From contig NZ_AEGR01000075.1 of NCBI RefSeq assembly GCF_000211835.1, forward strand, positions 1 through 47,741: a DNA stretch of 47,741 bases, given 5' to 3'. Positions 33,037 to 41,910 of the stretch are shown here, in pieces (positions within the stretch are counted from its first letter, which is position 1; each line of letters opens with the position of its first letter). Both the position numbers and the translations under genes were made by a program. Source of the DNA: Hylemonella gracilis ATCC 19624 (GTDB lineage: Bacteria > Pseudomonadota > Gammaproteobacteria > Burkholderiales > Burkholderiaceae_C). Under the pieces are notes generated by a model. That model worked only from the letters and a program-made list of their open reading frames with translations, ran no database searches and was not told where the DNA came from.

Positions 33037-36003
33037 TCACTGGCAGGCTTCGCAGCCCGGGTCGTCGATGGCGCAGAACTTGATGTCCGTCGCGGCGACA
33101 GCCATCTGCGTTTGCGCGGCGGCGGCCGCTGCTTCGAGCGCGCTGACCTTCTTCGCGCTGGCTGGCTTCGATGTGACCGGAGCCATGGCCGCAGCGCCTG
33201 TCTCGGACGAACCCGAAGACACGGCATTCAGGCGGCCAGCGGCCACGGTGGACTTCTCCGCCTGGGTCGCGCTGGTGGTGCGCAGGTAGTAGGTGGTCTT
33301 CAGGCCGCGCGTCCAGGCCAGCTTGTAGGTGTCGTCCAGCTTCTTGCCCGAGGCGCCCGCCATGTAGATGTTGAGCGATTGGGCCTGGTCGATCCACTTC
33401 TGGCGGCGCGCGGCGGCTTCGACCAACCAGCTCGGCTCGACCTCGAAGGCCGTGGCGTACAGCGCCTTGATGTCCTGGGGCACGCGATCAATGGGCAGCA
33501 GGGAGCCGTCGAAGTGCTTCAGGTCCATCACCATCACCTCGTCCCACAGGCCCAGGCGCTTCAGATCCTTGACCAAGTAGCCATTGATGATCGTGAACTC
33601 GCCGGACAGGTTGGACTTGACCGACAGGTTGCCGAAGCAGGGCTCGATGGACGCGTCCACCCCGATGATGTTGGAAATCGTCGCCGTCGGTGCGATGGCC
33701 ACGCAGTTGCTGTTGCGCATGCCGTCGGCGGCGATCTTCTTGCGCAGCAGTTCCCAGTCCAGGGTGGCGGAACGATCGACTTCCACGTAACCACCGCGTT
33801 CGCGCGCCAGCAGTTCCAGCGTGTCCGGCGGCAGGATGCCCTTGCTCCAGAGCGAACCCTGGTAGCTGGAGTACACGCCGCGCTCGCGGGCCAGCTCGGT
33901 CGAGGCCCAGTAAGCGTAGTAGCAAATGGCTTCCATCGACTCGTCGGCGAATTGCACCGCGGCGTCGCTGGCGTAGGGGATGCGCATTTCATACAGCGCG
34001 TCCTGGAAGGCCATCACGCCCAGACCGACGGGGCGGTGGCGCAGATTGCTGTCGCGCGCCTTCTTGACGGCGTAATAGTTGATGTCGATCACGTTGTCCA
34101 GCATGCGCATGGCCGTGCTGATGGTCTTCTTCAGCTTTTCGTGATCGAGCTTGCCGTCCGTGATGTGCTGCTTGAGGTTGACCGAACCTAGGTTGCAGAC
34201 GGCGGTTTCGGTGTCGCTGGTGTTGAGCGTGATCTCGGTGCAGAGGTTGGACGAGTGCACCACGCCCGCGTGCTGCTGGGGCGAGCGCACGTTGCAGGCG
34301 TCCTTGAAGGTGATCCAGGGGTGGCCGGTCTCGAACAGCATCGAGAGCATCTTGCGCCACAGGTCGATCGCCGGCACGGTCTTGCTGGGCTTGAGTTCGC
34401 CGCGCTTGGCCTTGGCCTCGTAGGCCACATAGGCTTTTTCGAAGGCCGAGCCAAACAGGTCGTGCAGGTCAGGCGCGTCGGAGGGCGAGAACAGTGTCCA
34501 CTCGCCCTTTTCCATCACGCGGCGCATGAACAGGTCCGGAATCCAGTTGGCCGTGTTCATGTCGTGGGTGCGGCGGCGGTCGTCGCCCGTGTTCTTGCGC
34601 AGTTCCAGGAATTCCTCGATGTCCAGGTGCCAGGTTTCCAGGTACGTGCAGACCGCGCCCTTGCGCTTGCCGCCCTGGTTCACCGCCACGGCGGTGTCGT
34701 TCACCACTTTCAGGAAGGGGACGACACCTTGAGATTCGCCGTTCGTGCCCTTGATGTGGCTGCCCAGCGCGCGTACGCGCGTCCAGTCATTGCCCAGGCC
34801 GCCCGCGAACTTGGACAGCAGGGCGTTTTCCTTGATGGATTCGTAGATGCCGTCCAGATCGTCCGGGACCGTGGTCAGGTAGCAGCTGGAGAGCTGGCTA
34901 CGCAGGGTGCCGCTGTTGAACAGCGTGGGCGTCGACGACATGAAGTCGAAGGAGGACAGCACCTCGTAGAACTCGATGGCGCGGGCTTCGCGGTCGATTT
35001 CATTCAGCGCCAGGCCCATGGCCACGCGCATGAAGAAGGCCTGCGGCAGCTCGATGCGGGTCTTCTTGACGTGCAGGAAGTAGCGGTCGTACAGGGTTTG
35101 CAGGCCCAGGTAGTCGAATTGCTGGTCACGCTCGGACTTGAGCGCCGCGCCCAGGCGCTTGAGGTCGTACTGCAGCAGCTCGGGGTTGAGCAGCTCGGCG
35201 TCCACGCCCTTCTTGATGAAGCCGGGGAAGTAGTCGGCATAGGCCTGCTTCATCTCAGAAGGTTGCACGTCGCGGCCCAGCACCTCCTTGGCGATGGTGT
35301 GGAACAGCAGGCGCGCGGTGGCATAGGTGTAGTCCGGGTCCTTCTCGATCAGGGTGCGAGCGGCCAGGATGGCGGCCTTGTACACCTCTTCCAGCGGCAC
35401 GCCGTCGTAGAGGTTGCGCAGGGTTTCGGCCACGATGGGGTCGGCCTTGACGTCAGCGGAGAGGTTGGCGCAGGCGCTTTCGATCAGACGTTGCAAGCGG
35501 TTCAGGTCCAGCGCCACGCGCTGGCCGTTGTCGGTGACGTGCAGCACCGGCGTTTGCGGTGCCGCCTGGGCCGCATGCTGGGCGCGCTCTTCGGCCCGCT
35601 TGGCGCGGTAGAGCACGTAGGCGCGGGCCACCTCATGGTGGCCGCCGCGCATCAGGCCCAACTCCACCTGGTCTTGCACGTCTTCGATATGGAAGGTGCC
35701 GCCGCCCGGGCGCGAGCGCGTCAGCGCGCGCACCACGGCCTGCGTCAGGCCATCGACGGTTTCGCGCACGCTGGCCGAGGCCGCGCCTTGCGCGCCATGC
35801 ACGGCCAGGAAGGCCTTCATCAGGGCGACGGCGATCTTGCTCGGTTCAAAGGGCACGACGGCGCCGTTGCGGCGGATGATCTGGTAGTGGGCGAGCGCGC
35901 TGTTGGCACCCAGGGCCGCGCCGTGCGTCATGCTGGCGCCTTGCGGCAAGGTCGTGGTGGCTAGGGAATGGGAGGACGGGGGAGTGATCAGGCCGGTTTG
36001 CAT
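33037..36003 (-). CDS. nrdA: Class Ia ribonucleotide reductase, alpha subunit
   Basis: Catalytic subunit that reduces ribonucleoside diphosphates. The 988-residue protein starts with an ATP-cone (about 38-135, IIRRNGAVVPFEPSKIAVAL), followed by a region that may be a second, weaker cone (about 150-245). The catalytic barrel contains SSTPTLFNSGT, SQLSSCYL (active-site Cys), and NLCTEITL with the Asn-Cys-Glu radical residues. The C-terminal tail ends GCEACQ with the shuttle cysteines. The ATG at 36003 is preceded by GAGGAAAAG. Double-cone NrdA proteins are known from Pseudomonas. Expression is likely repressed by NrdR through two boxes upstream. Confidence 0.97.
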   Translation of the reverse strand: MQTGLITPPSSHSLATTTLPQGASMTHGAALGANSALAHYQIIRRNGAVVPFEPSKIAVALMKAFLAVHGAQGAASASVRETVDGLTQAVVRALTRSRPGGGTFHIEDVQDQVELGLMRGGHHEVARAYVLYRAKRAEERAQHAAQAAPQTPVLHVTDNGQRVALDLNRLQRLIESACANLSADVKADPIVAETLRNLYDGVPLEEVYKAAILAARTLIEKDPDYTYATARLLFHTIAKEVLGRDVQPSEMKQAYADYFPGFIKKGVDAELLNPELLQYDLKRLGAALKSERDQQFDYLGLQTLYDRYFLHVKKTRIELPQAFFMRVAMGLALNEIDREARAIEFYEVLSSFDFMSSTPTLFNSGTLRSQLSSCYLTTVPDDLDGIYESIKENALLSKFAGGLGNDWTRVRALGSHIKGTNGESQGVVPFLKVVNDTAVAVNQGGKRKGAVCTYLETWHLDIEEFLELRKNTGDDRRRTHDMNTANWIPDLFMRRVMEKGEWTLFSPSDAPDLHDLFGSAFEKAYVAYEAKAKRGELKPSKTVPAIDLWRKMLSMLFETGHPWITFKDACNVRSPQQHAGVVHSSNLCTEITLNTSDTETAVCNLGSVNLKQHITDGKLDHEKLKKTISTAMRMLDNVIDINYYAVKKARDSNLRHRPVGLGVMAFQDALYEMRIPYASDAAVQFADESMEAICYYAYWASTELARERGVYSSYQGSLWSKGILPPDTLELLARERGGYVEVDRSATLDWELLRKKIAADGMRNSNCVAIAPTATISNIIGVDASIEPCFGNLSVKSNLSGEFTIINGYLVKDLKRLGLWDEVMVMDLKHFDGSLLPIDRVPQDIKALYATAFEVEPSWLVEAAARRQKWIDQAQSLNIYMAGASGKKLDDTYKLAWTRGLKTTYYLRTTSATQAEKSTVAAGRLNAVSSGSSETGAAAMAPVTSKPASAKKVSALEAAAAAAQTQMAVAATDIKFCAIDDPGCEACQ

Positions 36004-36061
36004 CTTTTCCTCGTGTCTGGCAAATCTGTGTTCGTGGCGCGAAATGTTCCTGGGGCGGGAA

Positions 36062-36109
36062 ACACTATAGGTAGGGGGTGCGTCGATGGCAATCCACTAC
36101 CCGTAGTGT
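36062..36109 (-). promoter_or_regulatory. Pair of NrdR-type boxes upstream of nrdA
   Basis: ACACTATAGGTAGGGG (36062-36077) and CCACTACCCGTAGTGT (36094-36109) both resemble the palindromic NrdR box (ACACTATATATAGTGT-like). Their centres are 32 bp apart, three helical turns, which is the arrangement expected for cooperative NrdR binding. The first box ends about 60 bp before the nrdA start codon. NrdR represses ribonucleotide reductase genes in response to the ATP/dATP balance. Confidence 0.75.
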
Positions 36110-36400
36110 AGCGGCGCATTCGCGCGAATGCGCGTGAAGAAGGTCACGCCGGTGTGCAAAAGTTACGCGAGCAGGCCCACGCGACATGGGCCTGACACGT
36201 ACCGAGGCGCACTCGCGCGACAAGCTTTGGCGTTCATGAACCCGTCATGAAGGTGCGCAGCCCTTGCCACTCCGAGATGCGTGCGCGGGCATCCAGAAAG
36301 CACGCGGCCGAATCGTCAAAACGGGCTGGCGAACCGCTTGTTTGCGTGGTGCAGGCACCATGTGCCGCGCCACGCGCAGCGAGTGAATCGTGCAGGCAAG
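36110..36400. other. Intergenic region between nrdA and ampD without a supported gene
   Basis: This 291-bp stretch lies upstream of the nrdA control region and downstream of ampD. A minus-strand frame (to 36234) runs out of the ampD end and has no recognisable family or ribosome-binding site. The part nearest nrdA has several GCGCGAATGCGCG-like short palindromes. No terminator with a T tract was seen after ampD. Confidence 0.4.
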
Positions 36401-37015
36401 TCAGCTTGCGCTGACTTCGGGAAAGTACCGAGCGGGCCAATCGAGGCGGGCTTGCAGTTCCCGCCATTGAAAGCCCGGCCCTGGATCGGCCTTGCGGCCC
36501 GGCGCGATGTGTTCATGCCCGGCAATCTGCCGCACTGGGTAACGCAGAGCCAGCGCAGCACACAGGCGAGTCAGCGTCTCGTACTGCGCCGCGTCGAAGC
36601 TGTCCCCTTCCAGACCTTCCAGTTCGATGCCGATGGAGAAGTCGTTGCAGTTGTCGCGACCGCAATAGTGCGAGACGCCGGCATGCCAGGCGCGGTCATC
36701 GCAGCTCACGAATTGCCATAGCTCGCCGTCGCGCCGCACGTAGAAGTGGGCGGACACCTGCAATCCCTCGATGGATTTGAAATAGGGGTGGGCGTTCCAG
36801 TCCAGTGTGTTGGTGAACAGCCGCTGCACCGCGTCGCCACCGTACTGCCCCGGCGGTAGGCTGATCGAGTGCAAGACGATGAGATCGATCACCGGCGTCT
36901 GGCTGTCATCGCCATCCCTCGTCGGGCGCGGTCCGAAGTTGGGTGAATCCAGCCGGTGTGCCGGGCCGTACCAGCCGCCATTCCACAACACATCGCCAGC
37001 CTGTTCCTCGGCCAT
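36401..37015 (-). CDS. ampD: 1,6-anhydro-N-acetylmuramyl-L-alanine amidase
   Basis: Cytoplasmic zinc amidase that removes the peptide from anhydro-muropeptides during cell-wall recycling and thereby limits beta-lactamase induction. From the ATG at 37015 it has 204 residues. The zinc ligands and catalytic residues of AmpD are present: His49 (VLHSI), Glu131 (GIELEG), His167, Lys175 and Asp177 (in GHEHIAPGRKADPG). The cytoplasmic AmpD type is supported by the lack of a signal peptide. It begins 2 nt after the stop of the preceding zinc-ribbon gene, so translation is probably coupled. Mpl in this window works in the same recycling pathway. Confidence 0.95.
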   Translation of the reverse strand: MAEEQAGDVLWNGGWYGPAHRLDSPNFGPRPTRDGDDSQTPVIDLIVLHSISLPPGQYGGDAVQRLFTNTLDWNAHPYFKSIEGLQVSAHFYVRRDGELWQFVSCDDRAWHAGVSHYCGRDNCNDFSIGIELEGLEGDSFDAAQYETLTRLCAALALRYPVRQIAGHEHIAPGRKADPGPGFQWRELQARLDWPARYFPEVSAS

Positions 37016-37017
37016 GC

Positions 37018-37269
37018 TCAGTAGGTCCCGGGTTCCGCGAGCCGCCGGTGTTCGACGCTGCAGTAGTAGGCGCTGGAACTGGCAACGGCCTCGTGCATCG
37101 GCAGATGCAAGCCGCAATGCGCGCAGCGCACCATGTCCTCGGGCGCGCTTTGGGGCGGGGGCCGGCGCGTCGAGTCCGATGGCCGTTTGGTCTGGGGTTC
37201 GGCCGTTCGGCCGGAGCGCAATAGCCAAATTGCCAACAGAATGATGAGAAGCAAGAGCAGGAACTTCAT
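37018..37269 (-). CDS. PP0621-type membrane-anchored zinc-ribbon protein
   Basis: Small protein of 83 residues. The first 17 residues (MKFLLLLLIILLAIWLL) form a membrane anchor. A basic, proline-rich spacer follows, then a compact zinc-binding end with C49 and C52 (CAHC) and C70 and H74 (CSVEH). This corresponds to the PP0621 family of short Pseudomonas and betaproteobacterial proteins of unknown function. It sits between the ccsA-like gene (4 bp upstream) and ampD (2 bp downstream), so all three genes form a tight operon. The start is set by the family's hydrophobic beginning. Confidence 0.82.
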   Translation of the reverse strand: MKFLLLLLIILLAIWLLRSGRTAEPQTKRPSDSTRRPPPQSAPEDMVRCAHCGLHLPMHEAVASSSAYYCSVEHRRLAEPGTY

Positions 37270-37273
37270 GGGG

Positions 37274-38074
37274 TCAGACCGAACGCTGAAGCACGATTTC
37301 AAGCACGAAGCGCGAGCCCACGTAGGCCAGCAACAGCAGCCCCGCGCCCGTGAATAGCCAGCGGGCCGCGCGCCAGCCGCGCCAGCCCAGTCGCCAGCGC
37401 CCATGGAGCAACACCGCGAACACCAGCCAAGAGAGCACGGAAAACACCATCTTGTGGTTCCACTTCCAAGGTGTGCCGTAGAGGTGTTCGTCAAACAACA
37501 GCCCGGCGGCCAAGGTGGCCGTGAGCAGAATGAAGCCCGCGGTCACGAAGCGGAAGGTCAGCCGCTCCAGCGTCAGCAGGGGCAGGCCACTGTCGGATTC
37601 GCTGGCATGGCGGATGCGGGTGTCGGCCCGCAGCATCAGCAGTGCATGCACCACGGCCACGGCGAACAGGCCGTACGAGGCGATGCCCAGCGCCCAGTGC
37701 AGGGGCAGTAGCAGGGCGCCGTGGTGCGTGATCACCTGCCCGGGAAAAAACAGACTCAACACCACGGCCAGCAGGCTCAGCGCCGCCAGCGGGGCGGGCA
37801 GCGCGCGCCGCGACTGCAGTGCCGGGTAGTAGCGTGCTTCGATGGCGTAGACCGCCACCACCAGCCACACGGTGACCGAGAGGGCCGGCGCGAAGCCGAA
37901 GTAAGGCTCGTCATGCCACAGGCCGAGCCCCACTCCCAGCAGCAGTGCATGCAACAGCCAGGCCAAGCCGAGCGCCGCACGGGCGCCTCGACCGGGGCTC
38001 AGGGCTGACACCACGTAAGCCAGCGCGCACACCAAGCCAGGCAGCAGCGCGTGAAAGGGAAGTGCGAAAGGCAT
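37274..38074 (-). CDS. CcsA/YpjD-like cytochrome c assembly membrane protein
   Basis: Integral membrane protein of 266 residues with about eight helices. The C-terminal block (GTPWKWNHKMVFSVLSWLVFAVLLHGRWRLGWRG) is typical of the CcsA/YpjD ('inner membrane protein YpjD') family, which is related to the haem-handling core of cytochrome c maturation. It lacks a clear WWD haem-binding loop, so a haem-export function is not implied. It is divergent from ffh, as ypjD is in many proteobacteria, and heads the operon with the zinc-ribbon gene and ampD. Confidence 0.88.
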   Translation of the reverse strand: MPFALPFHALLPGLVCALAYVVSALSPGRGARAALGLAWLLHALLLGVGLGLWHDEPYFGFAPALSVTVWLVVAVYAIEARYYPALQSRRALPAPLAALSLLAVVLSLFFPGQVITHHGALLLPLHWALGIASYGLFAVAVVHALLMLRADTRIRHASESDSGLPLLTLERLTFRFVTAGFILLTATLAAGLLFDEHLYGTPWKWNHKMVFSVLSWLVFAVLLHGRWRLGWRGWRAARWLFTGAGLLLLAYVGSRFVLEIVLQRSV

Positions 38075-38144
38075 GGTGTCAGGCAGGGAGATGGGGGCTG
38101 CTCGATAAAATCACGGACCTAAGTATAGAGAGTGGTTTTCATTC

Positions 38145-39548
38145 ATGGCCAACGCCCTTACCGACAAACTCTCGCGCATCGTCAAGGAAATGCGCGGCCA
38201 GGCCCGCATCACCGAGGGCAACGTGGCCGACATGCTGCGCGAAGTGCGCATGGCCCTGCTGGAGGCCGATGTGGCCCTGCCCGTGGTGCGCGACTTCATC
38301 GCCCGCGTCAAGGACAAGGCCCTGGGTCAGGCCGTTGTGGGCTCGCTCACGCCGGGCCAGGCCCTGGTCGGCGTGGTCAACCGAGAACTTGCCGCCACCA
38401 TGGGCGAGGTGGACGAGTCTGGCGCCCTCAAAGGCCCGGCCGACATCAACCTCGCCGCCCAGCCACCCGCCGTCATCTTGATGGCTGGCCTGCAGGGCGC
38501 TGGCAAGACCACGACCACGGCCAAGTTGGCGCGCCACCTGATCACCAAGCGCAAGAAGAAGGTGCTCACGGTGTCGGGTGACGTGTACCGCCCCGCCGCC
38601 ATCGAGCAGCTCAAGACCGTCACGGCCCAGGCCGGTGCCGAGTGGTTCCCGAGCACCCCTGACCAGAAACCTTCCGACATCGCGCGCGCCGCGTTGGACT
38701 ACGCCAAGAAACACTATTTCGATGTGCTCTTGGTGGACACCGCGGGCCGTCTGGCCATCGACGAAGCCTTGATGAAGGAAATCCAGGACCTGCATGCCAT
38801 CTTGGACCCAGTGGAAACGCTGTTCGTCGTGGATGCAATGCAGGGCCAGGACGCGGTGAACACCGCCAAGGCCTTCAAGGAAGCGCTGCCGCTGACCGGC
38901 ATCGTCTTGACCAAGATGGATGGCGATTCACGCGGCGGCGCGGCGCTCTCCGTGCGCGCCGTCACGGGCGCTCCGATCAAGTTCGCGGGCGTGAGCGAGA
39001 AGATCGACGGTTTGGAAGTCTTCGACGCCGAGCGTCACGCGGGGCGGGTGCTGGGCATGGGCGACATCGTCGCCCTGGTCGAGCAAGTCACGGCCAATGT
39101 GGACATCGAGGCCGCGCAAAAACTCGCGGCCAAGGTCAAAAGTGGCGCCAGCTTTGACCTCAACGATTTCCTGGCCCAGCTCCAGCAAATGAATCAGATG
39201 GGGGGGCTGGCGAGTCTGATGGATAAGTTGCCGGGGCAGCTTGCGGCCAAAGCCGGTCAGGTGGACACGGCCAAGGTCGAGAAAGACATGCGACGCAAGC
39301 AGGGCATCATCCACAGCATGACGCCCCGAGAGCGCGCGAAGCCCGAACTGATCAAGGCCACCCGCAAGCGCCGCATCGCCTTGGGCGCTGGCGTGCAGGT
39401 TCAGGACGTGAACCGCCTGCTCAAGGAGTTCGAGCAGATGCAAGACATGATGAAGAAGATGAAGGGCGGCGGCCTCATGAAGATGATGAAGCGCATGGGC
39501 GGCATGCCAGGGATGAAGGGACTGCCTCCCGGAATGCCGCGTCTTTGA
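38145..39548 (+). CDS. ffh: Signal recognition particle protein
   Basis: GTPase that with 4.5S RNA delivers nascent membrane proteins to FtsY and the translocon. The 467-residue protein has the N domain (about 1-85) and the G domain with GLQGAGKTTTTAKLA (115-129), DTAGR, TKMDG and the GxGE-like GVSEKIDGLEVF region. A methionine-rich M domain at the C-terminus (about 325-467; MQDMMKKMKGGGLMKMMKRMGG) binds the RNA and signal sequence. All key motifs are present and the length is typical. It is divergent from the ypjD-like gene across 70 bp. Confidence 0.98.
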   Translation: MANALTDKLSRIVKEMRGQARITEGNVADMLREVRMALLEADVALPVVRDFIARVKDKALGQAVVGSLTPGQALVGVVNRELAATMGEVDESGALKGPADINLAAQPPAVILMAGLQGAGKTTTTAKLARHLITKRKKKVLTVSGDVYRPAAIEQLKTVTAQAGAEWFPSTPDQKPSDIARAALDYAKKHYFDVLLVDTAGRLAIDEALMKEIQDLHAILDPVETLFVVDAMQGQDAVNTAKAFKEALPLTGIVLTKMDGDSRGGAALSVRAVTGAPIKFAGVSEKIDGLEVFDAERHAGRVLGMGDIVALVEQVTANVDIEAAQKLAAKVKSGASFDLNDFLAQLQQMNQMGGLASLMDKLPGQLAAKAGQVDTAKVEKDMRRKQGIIHSMTPRERAKPELIKATRKRRIALGAGVQVQDVNRLLKEFEQMQDMMKKMKGGGLMKMMKRMGGMPGMKGLPPGMPRL

Positions 39549-39571
39549 GCGGCCCGCTGCCGCTTCGGGCA

Positions 39572-39614
39572 CTTCGCCGCCAGCCTGGGCGGGCGTGGAG
39601 CCCGCCAGGCGAAG
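39572..39614. terminator. Long hairpin between convergent ffh and opgH genes
   Basis: CTTCGCC (39572-39578) pairs with GGCGAAG (39608-39614), and within it CCTGGGCGGGC pairs with GCCCGCCAGG with one bulged G. The structure sits in the 78-bp space where ffh and opgH converge, so it could stop transcription from both sides. No T tract follows on either strand. Confidence 0.45.
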
Positions 39615-39626
39615 AAGAAGTGATCG

Positions 39627-41735
39627 TCAGCTTCCCGCGTGCCGCCAGGCGCGCCGCAGCACGGCGTGGGGCCAGGCCTCTTGCGGGATCAGCAGCCATC
39701 GCCTCGCACGCAGTGCCGAGCCCAGTCCCGGCTGGCTGCTGAGCACGGTGAGCGGGGCGGCCAGTAGCAGCGGCAGGCCCACGGGCAGCAGGATGAGCAT
39801 CAGGGACCACAGCGGATAGCCGATTTCAGCGGCGTTCCAGGATTCAAAAGCCGCCACACCACCCACCAGCAGCAACAGCGCCACGCTGGCTGGGGCAAAT
39901 TGGCGCAGGGCGTGCGCCCAGGGCACGGCCGCCGCTTCACGCGGGGGGGATTTCCACTCCAGCTTCCAGCCAGTGAGCGCGATCAGCACGAAAAGGCTGT
40001 GCGCGATCATGCGGATCGGCGCCTGCAGCAAGGCCAGCAGCGCTTCCAGCAAGGCGCTTTGCAGCAGCTTGCGCGCGCCACCGTGGAAGCGTTGTTCCCG
40101 CTTGAGCAGCACCGCGAGCAAGCCCAGAAGGCGTGGCACGAAGAGCAGGCACAAGGTCCAAGCCCAGAGCCAGCCCAGATCGCTGTTGAGCGTTCCCTCG
40201 CCGATCCATGCCGAACCCAGGCCCGCGTGGCCGGCACCGTTGAACCACAGCACGCCACCCAGGGTGAGGAAGGCGAGCCACAGCGGCGCGGAAATGTACG
40301 AGAGGGCGCCAGTCACGAACATCGCGCGGTGGACGGGGTGCATGCCGGGCTCGGCCATCAGCCGGGCGTTTTGCAGATTGCCCTGGCACCAGCGGCGGTC
40401 GCGCTGCAGCTCGGCGAGCAGATCCGGGGGCTGTTGCTCATAGCTGCCGCCCACGTCCGAGACAAGCCAGACCTCCCAGCCCGCGCGGCGCATCAGCGCG
40501 GCTTCGACGAAATCGTGCGAAAGGATGGGACCGCTCAGGCCGCCCTGGCCCGCAATCGGAGCCAATCCGCAATGCCGCATGAAGGGCTCGACGCGGATGA
40601 TGGCGTTGTGCCCCCAGTAGTGCGACTCACCCAGTTGCCAGAATTGCATGCCCAGGGTGAAGAGCCGTCCCGTGACGCGGCTGGCGAACTGCTGGGCACG
40701 CGCGTGCAGCGTGACGTGCCCCACGGCCTGAGTGGCGGTCTGGATGATGCCGGCGTGCGGATTGGCTTCCATCAGCTTGACCAAGGTGGCGAGTGCGTCG
40801 CCGCTCATCACGCTGTCGGCGTCGAGCACGACCATGTAGCGATAGTCGCGGCCCCAGCGGCGGCAGAAGTCCGCCACGTTGCCCGCCTTGCGGTGCGTGC
40901 GGCGGCGGCGCGCGCGGTAGTAGACCTCGACCTGGGGCAGGCCGGACTGTGCGTGGCTGGCGGCCAGCGTGGCACGCAATTCTTCCCAGGCCGCGCGTTC
41001 GGCGGCGAGCACTTCAGGTCGGCTGCTGTCGGACAGCACGAACACATCGAATTGCCCGGCCGCAAAATCTTGGGCACGCGCCGTCGCGGACAGCGACTCG
41101 CAAGTGGCCCGCAAGCCCGCGAAGACCGTGGACACGTCCTCATGGCAGATCGGCATGATCACCGCGGTCCGTGCCTCGGGGTTCATGCGGTGCCGACGCA
41201 CGGACCGGCCCGAGAGCGCGTGGCGGTCGCCGCGCAGTAGAACCCAGGCCCCCATCAGCGCCGTCACGAAGCCGGAGGTCACCCAGGCCGACAGCAGCGC
41301 GTACAGCGCGATCTGGGCGATCTGCATCCAGCCAGCCAGCGCGGTTGGCGCGATGGGCTGGGCATGCGCGAACAGTGCGGCGGTGCCAGCGGTGGACGCC
41401 GCGATCAACAGCATGAAGACCCGGCGGCGTTGGCGACCAGCGCGTTGCCTCGCCTCGCTCGCTGGATGCGCCACCCCAAGAGGCTGCGCGGGGGAAGCCC
41501 ACGGTGTCAGCAGGCGCCTCAACGCCGCGTTCAGACCCAGGCCCACACCCCGCCAGAATCCCACCCAGGGTCGGGTGGGCATGCTGCCGCGGTGCAAGGG
41601 CGGGGCGGTGGCGGCGTCACGCGTGCTGTCGCAGGGGGACGACAGACTGGTTTGTGCGGGGTGAGCGCCAGCCGCAGACGCGGGGCGATCCCCGTCTGAA
41701 GTGCGGCTGGAGAGGCGGGAAGAAAGTGCAGGCAT
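39627..41735 (-). CDS. opgH: Glucans biosynthesis glucosyltransferase OpgH/MdoH
   Basis: Inner-membrane GT2 glycosyltransferase that makes the beta-1,2 backbone of osmoregulated periplasmic glucans from UDP-glucose. The 702-residue protein has two N-terminal helices (about 105-123 and 137-165), a cytoplasmic catalytic domain and several C-terminal helices (about 475-670). GT2 residues are visible: D305xD307 in VLDADS, Asp408 in SHDFVEAA, and QxxRRW at 444-449 followed by CQGN. It is shorter than the E. coli protein because the N-terminal and C-terminal extensions are reduced. The partner gene opgG is not adjacent. The start at 41735 has only a closely spaced AAGGG. Confidence 0.94.
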   Translation of the reverse strand: MPALSSRLSSRTSDGDRPASAAGAHPAQTSLSSPCDSTRDAATAPPLHRGSMPTRPWVGFWRGVGLGLNAALRRLLTPWASPAQPLGVAHPASEARQRAGRQRRRVFMLLIAASTAGTAALFAHAQPIAPTALAGWMQIAQIALYALLSAWVTSGFVTALMGAWVLLRGDRHALSGRSVRRHRMNPEARTAVIMPICHEDVSTVFAGLRATCESLSATARAQDFAAGQFDVFVLSDSSRPEVLAAERAAWEELRATLAASHAQSGLPQVEVYYRARRRRTHRKAGNVADFCRRWGRDYRYMVVLDADSVMSGDALATLVKLMEANPHAGIIQTATQAVGHVTLHARAQQFASRVTGRLFTLGMQFWQLGESHYWGHNAIIRVEPFMRHCGLAPIAGQGGLSGPILSHDFVEAALMRRAGWEVWLVSDVGGSYEQQPPDLLAELQRDRRWCQGNLQNARLMAEPGMHPVHRAMFVTGALSYISAPLWLAFLTLGGVLWFNGAGHAGLGSAWIGEGTLNSDLGWLWAWTLCLLFVPRLLGLLAVLLKREQRFHGGARKLLQSALLEALLALLQAPIRMIAHSLFVLIALTGWKLEWKSPPREAAAVPWAHALRQFAPASVALLLLVGGVAAFESWNAAEIGYPLWSLMLILLPVGLPLLLAAPLTVLSSQPGLGSALRARRWLLIPQEAWPHAVLRRAWRHAGS

Positions 41736-41866
41736 ACCCTTGCTAGGGCAAGCGCCGTGCCACTAAAAAATCCTCTTTCAGATCAAAGGCTTGTGATGGT
41801 TTTTCGGAGCGGATTGCAAAGTTTCGTGAAAAAGTTCCGCAAACCCTGCATTTTTGTCGCCGTGCG

Positions 41867-41886
41867 GCGACAACAGCCCGAGGGCT
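41867..41886. repeat. Palindrome between opgH and the response regulator gene
   Basis: TTGTCGCC-GTGC-GGCGACAA forms a perfect 8-bp stem with a 4-nt loop, located about 25-45 bp beyond the stop of the sigma54 response regulator gene and upstream of opgH. It could be the end of the regulator transcript, although no T tract follows on the minus strand, or an operator in the opgH promoter region. Confidence 0.45.
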
Positions 41887-41910
41887 TCGACGTCATGTGA
41901 AAGAAATCCC

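Noticed and set aside
34255-35964. Plus-strand frame of 569 codons opposite nrdA
   Set aside because: Antisense shadow of nrdA.
36234-36467. Minus-strand frame of 77 codons overlapping the end of ampD
   Set aside because: Overlaps ampD in another frame, no ribosome-binding site and no family; treated as chance.
41850-41890. Intrinsic terminator of the response regulator gene
   Set aside because: The 8-bp stem is real, but the T run precedes it on the plus strand and no T tract follows on the minus strand, so it was listed as a palindrome only.
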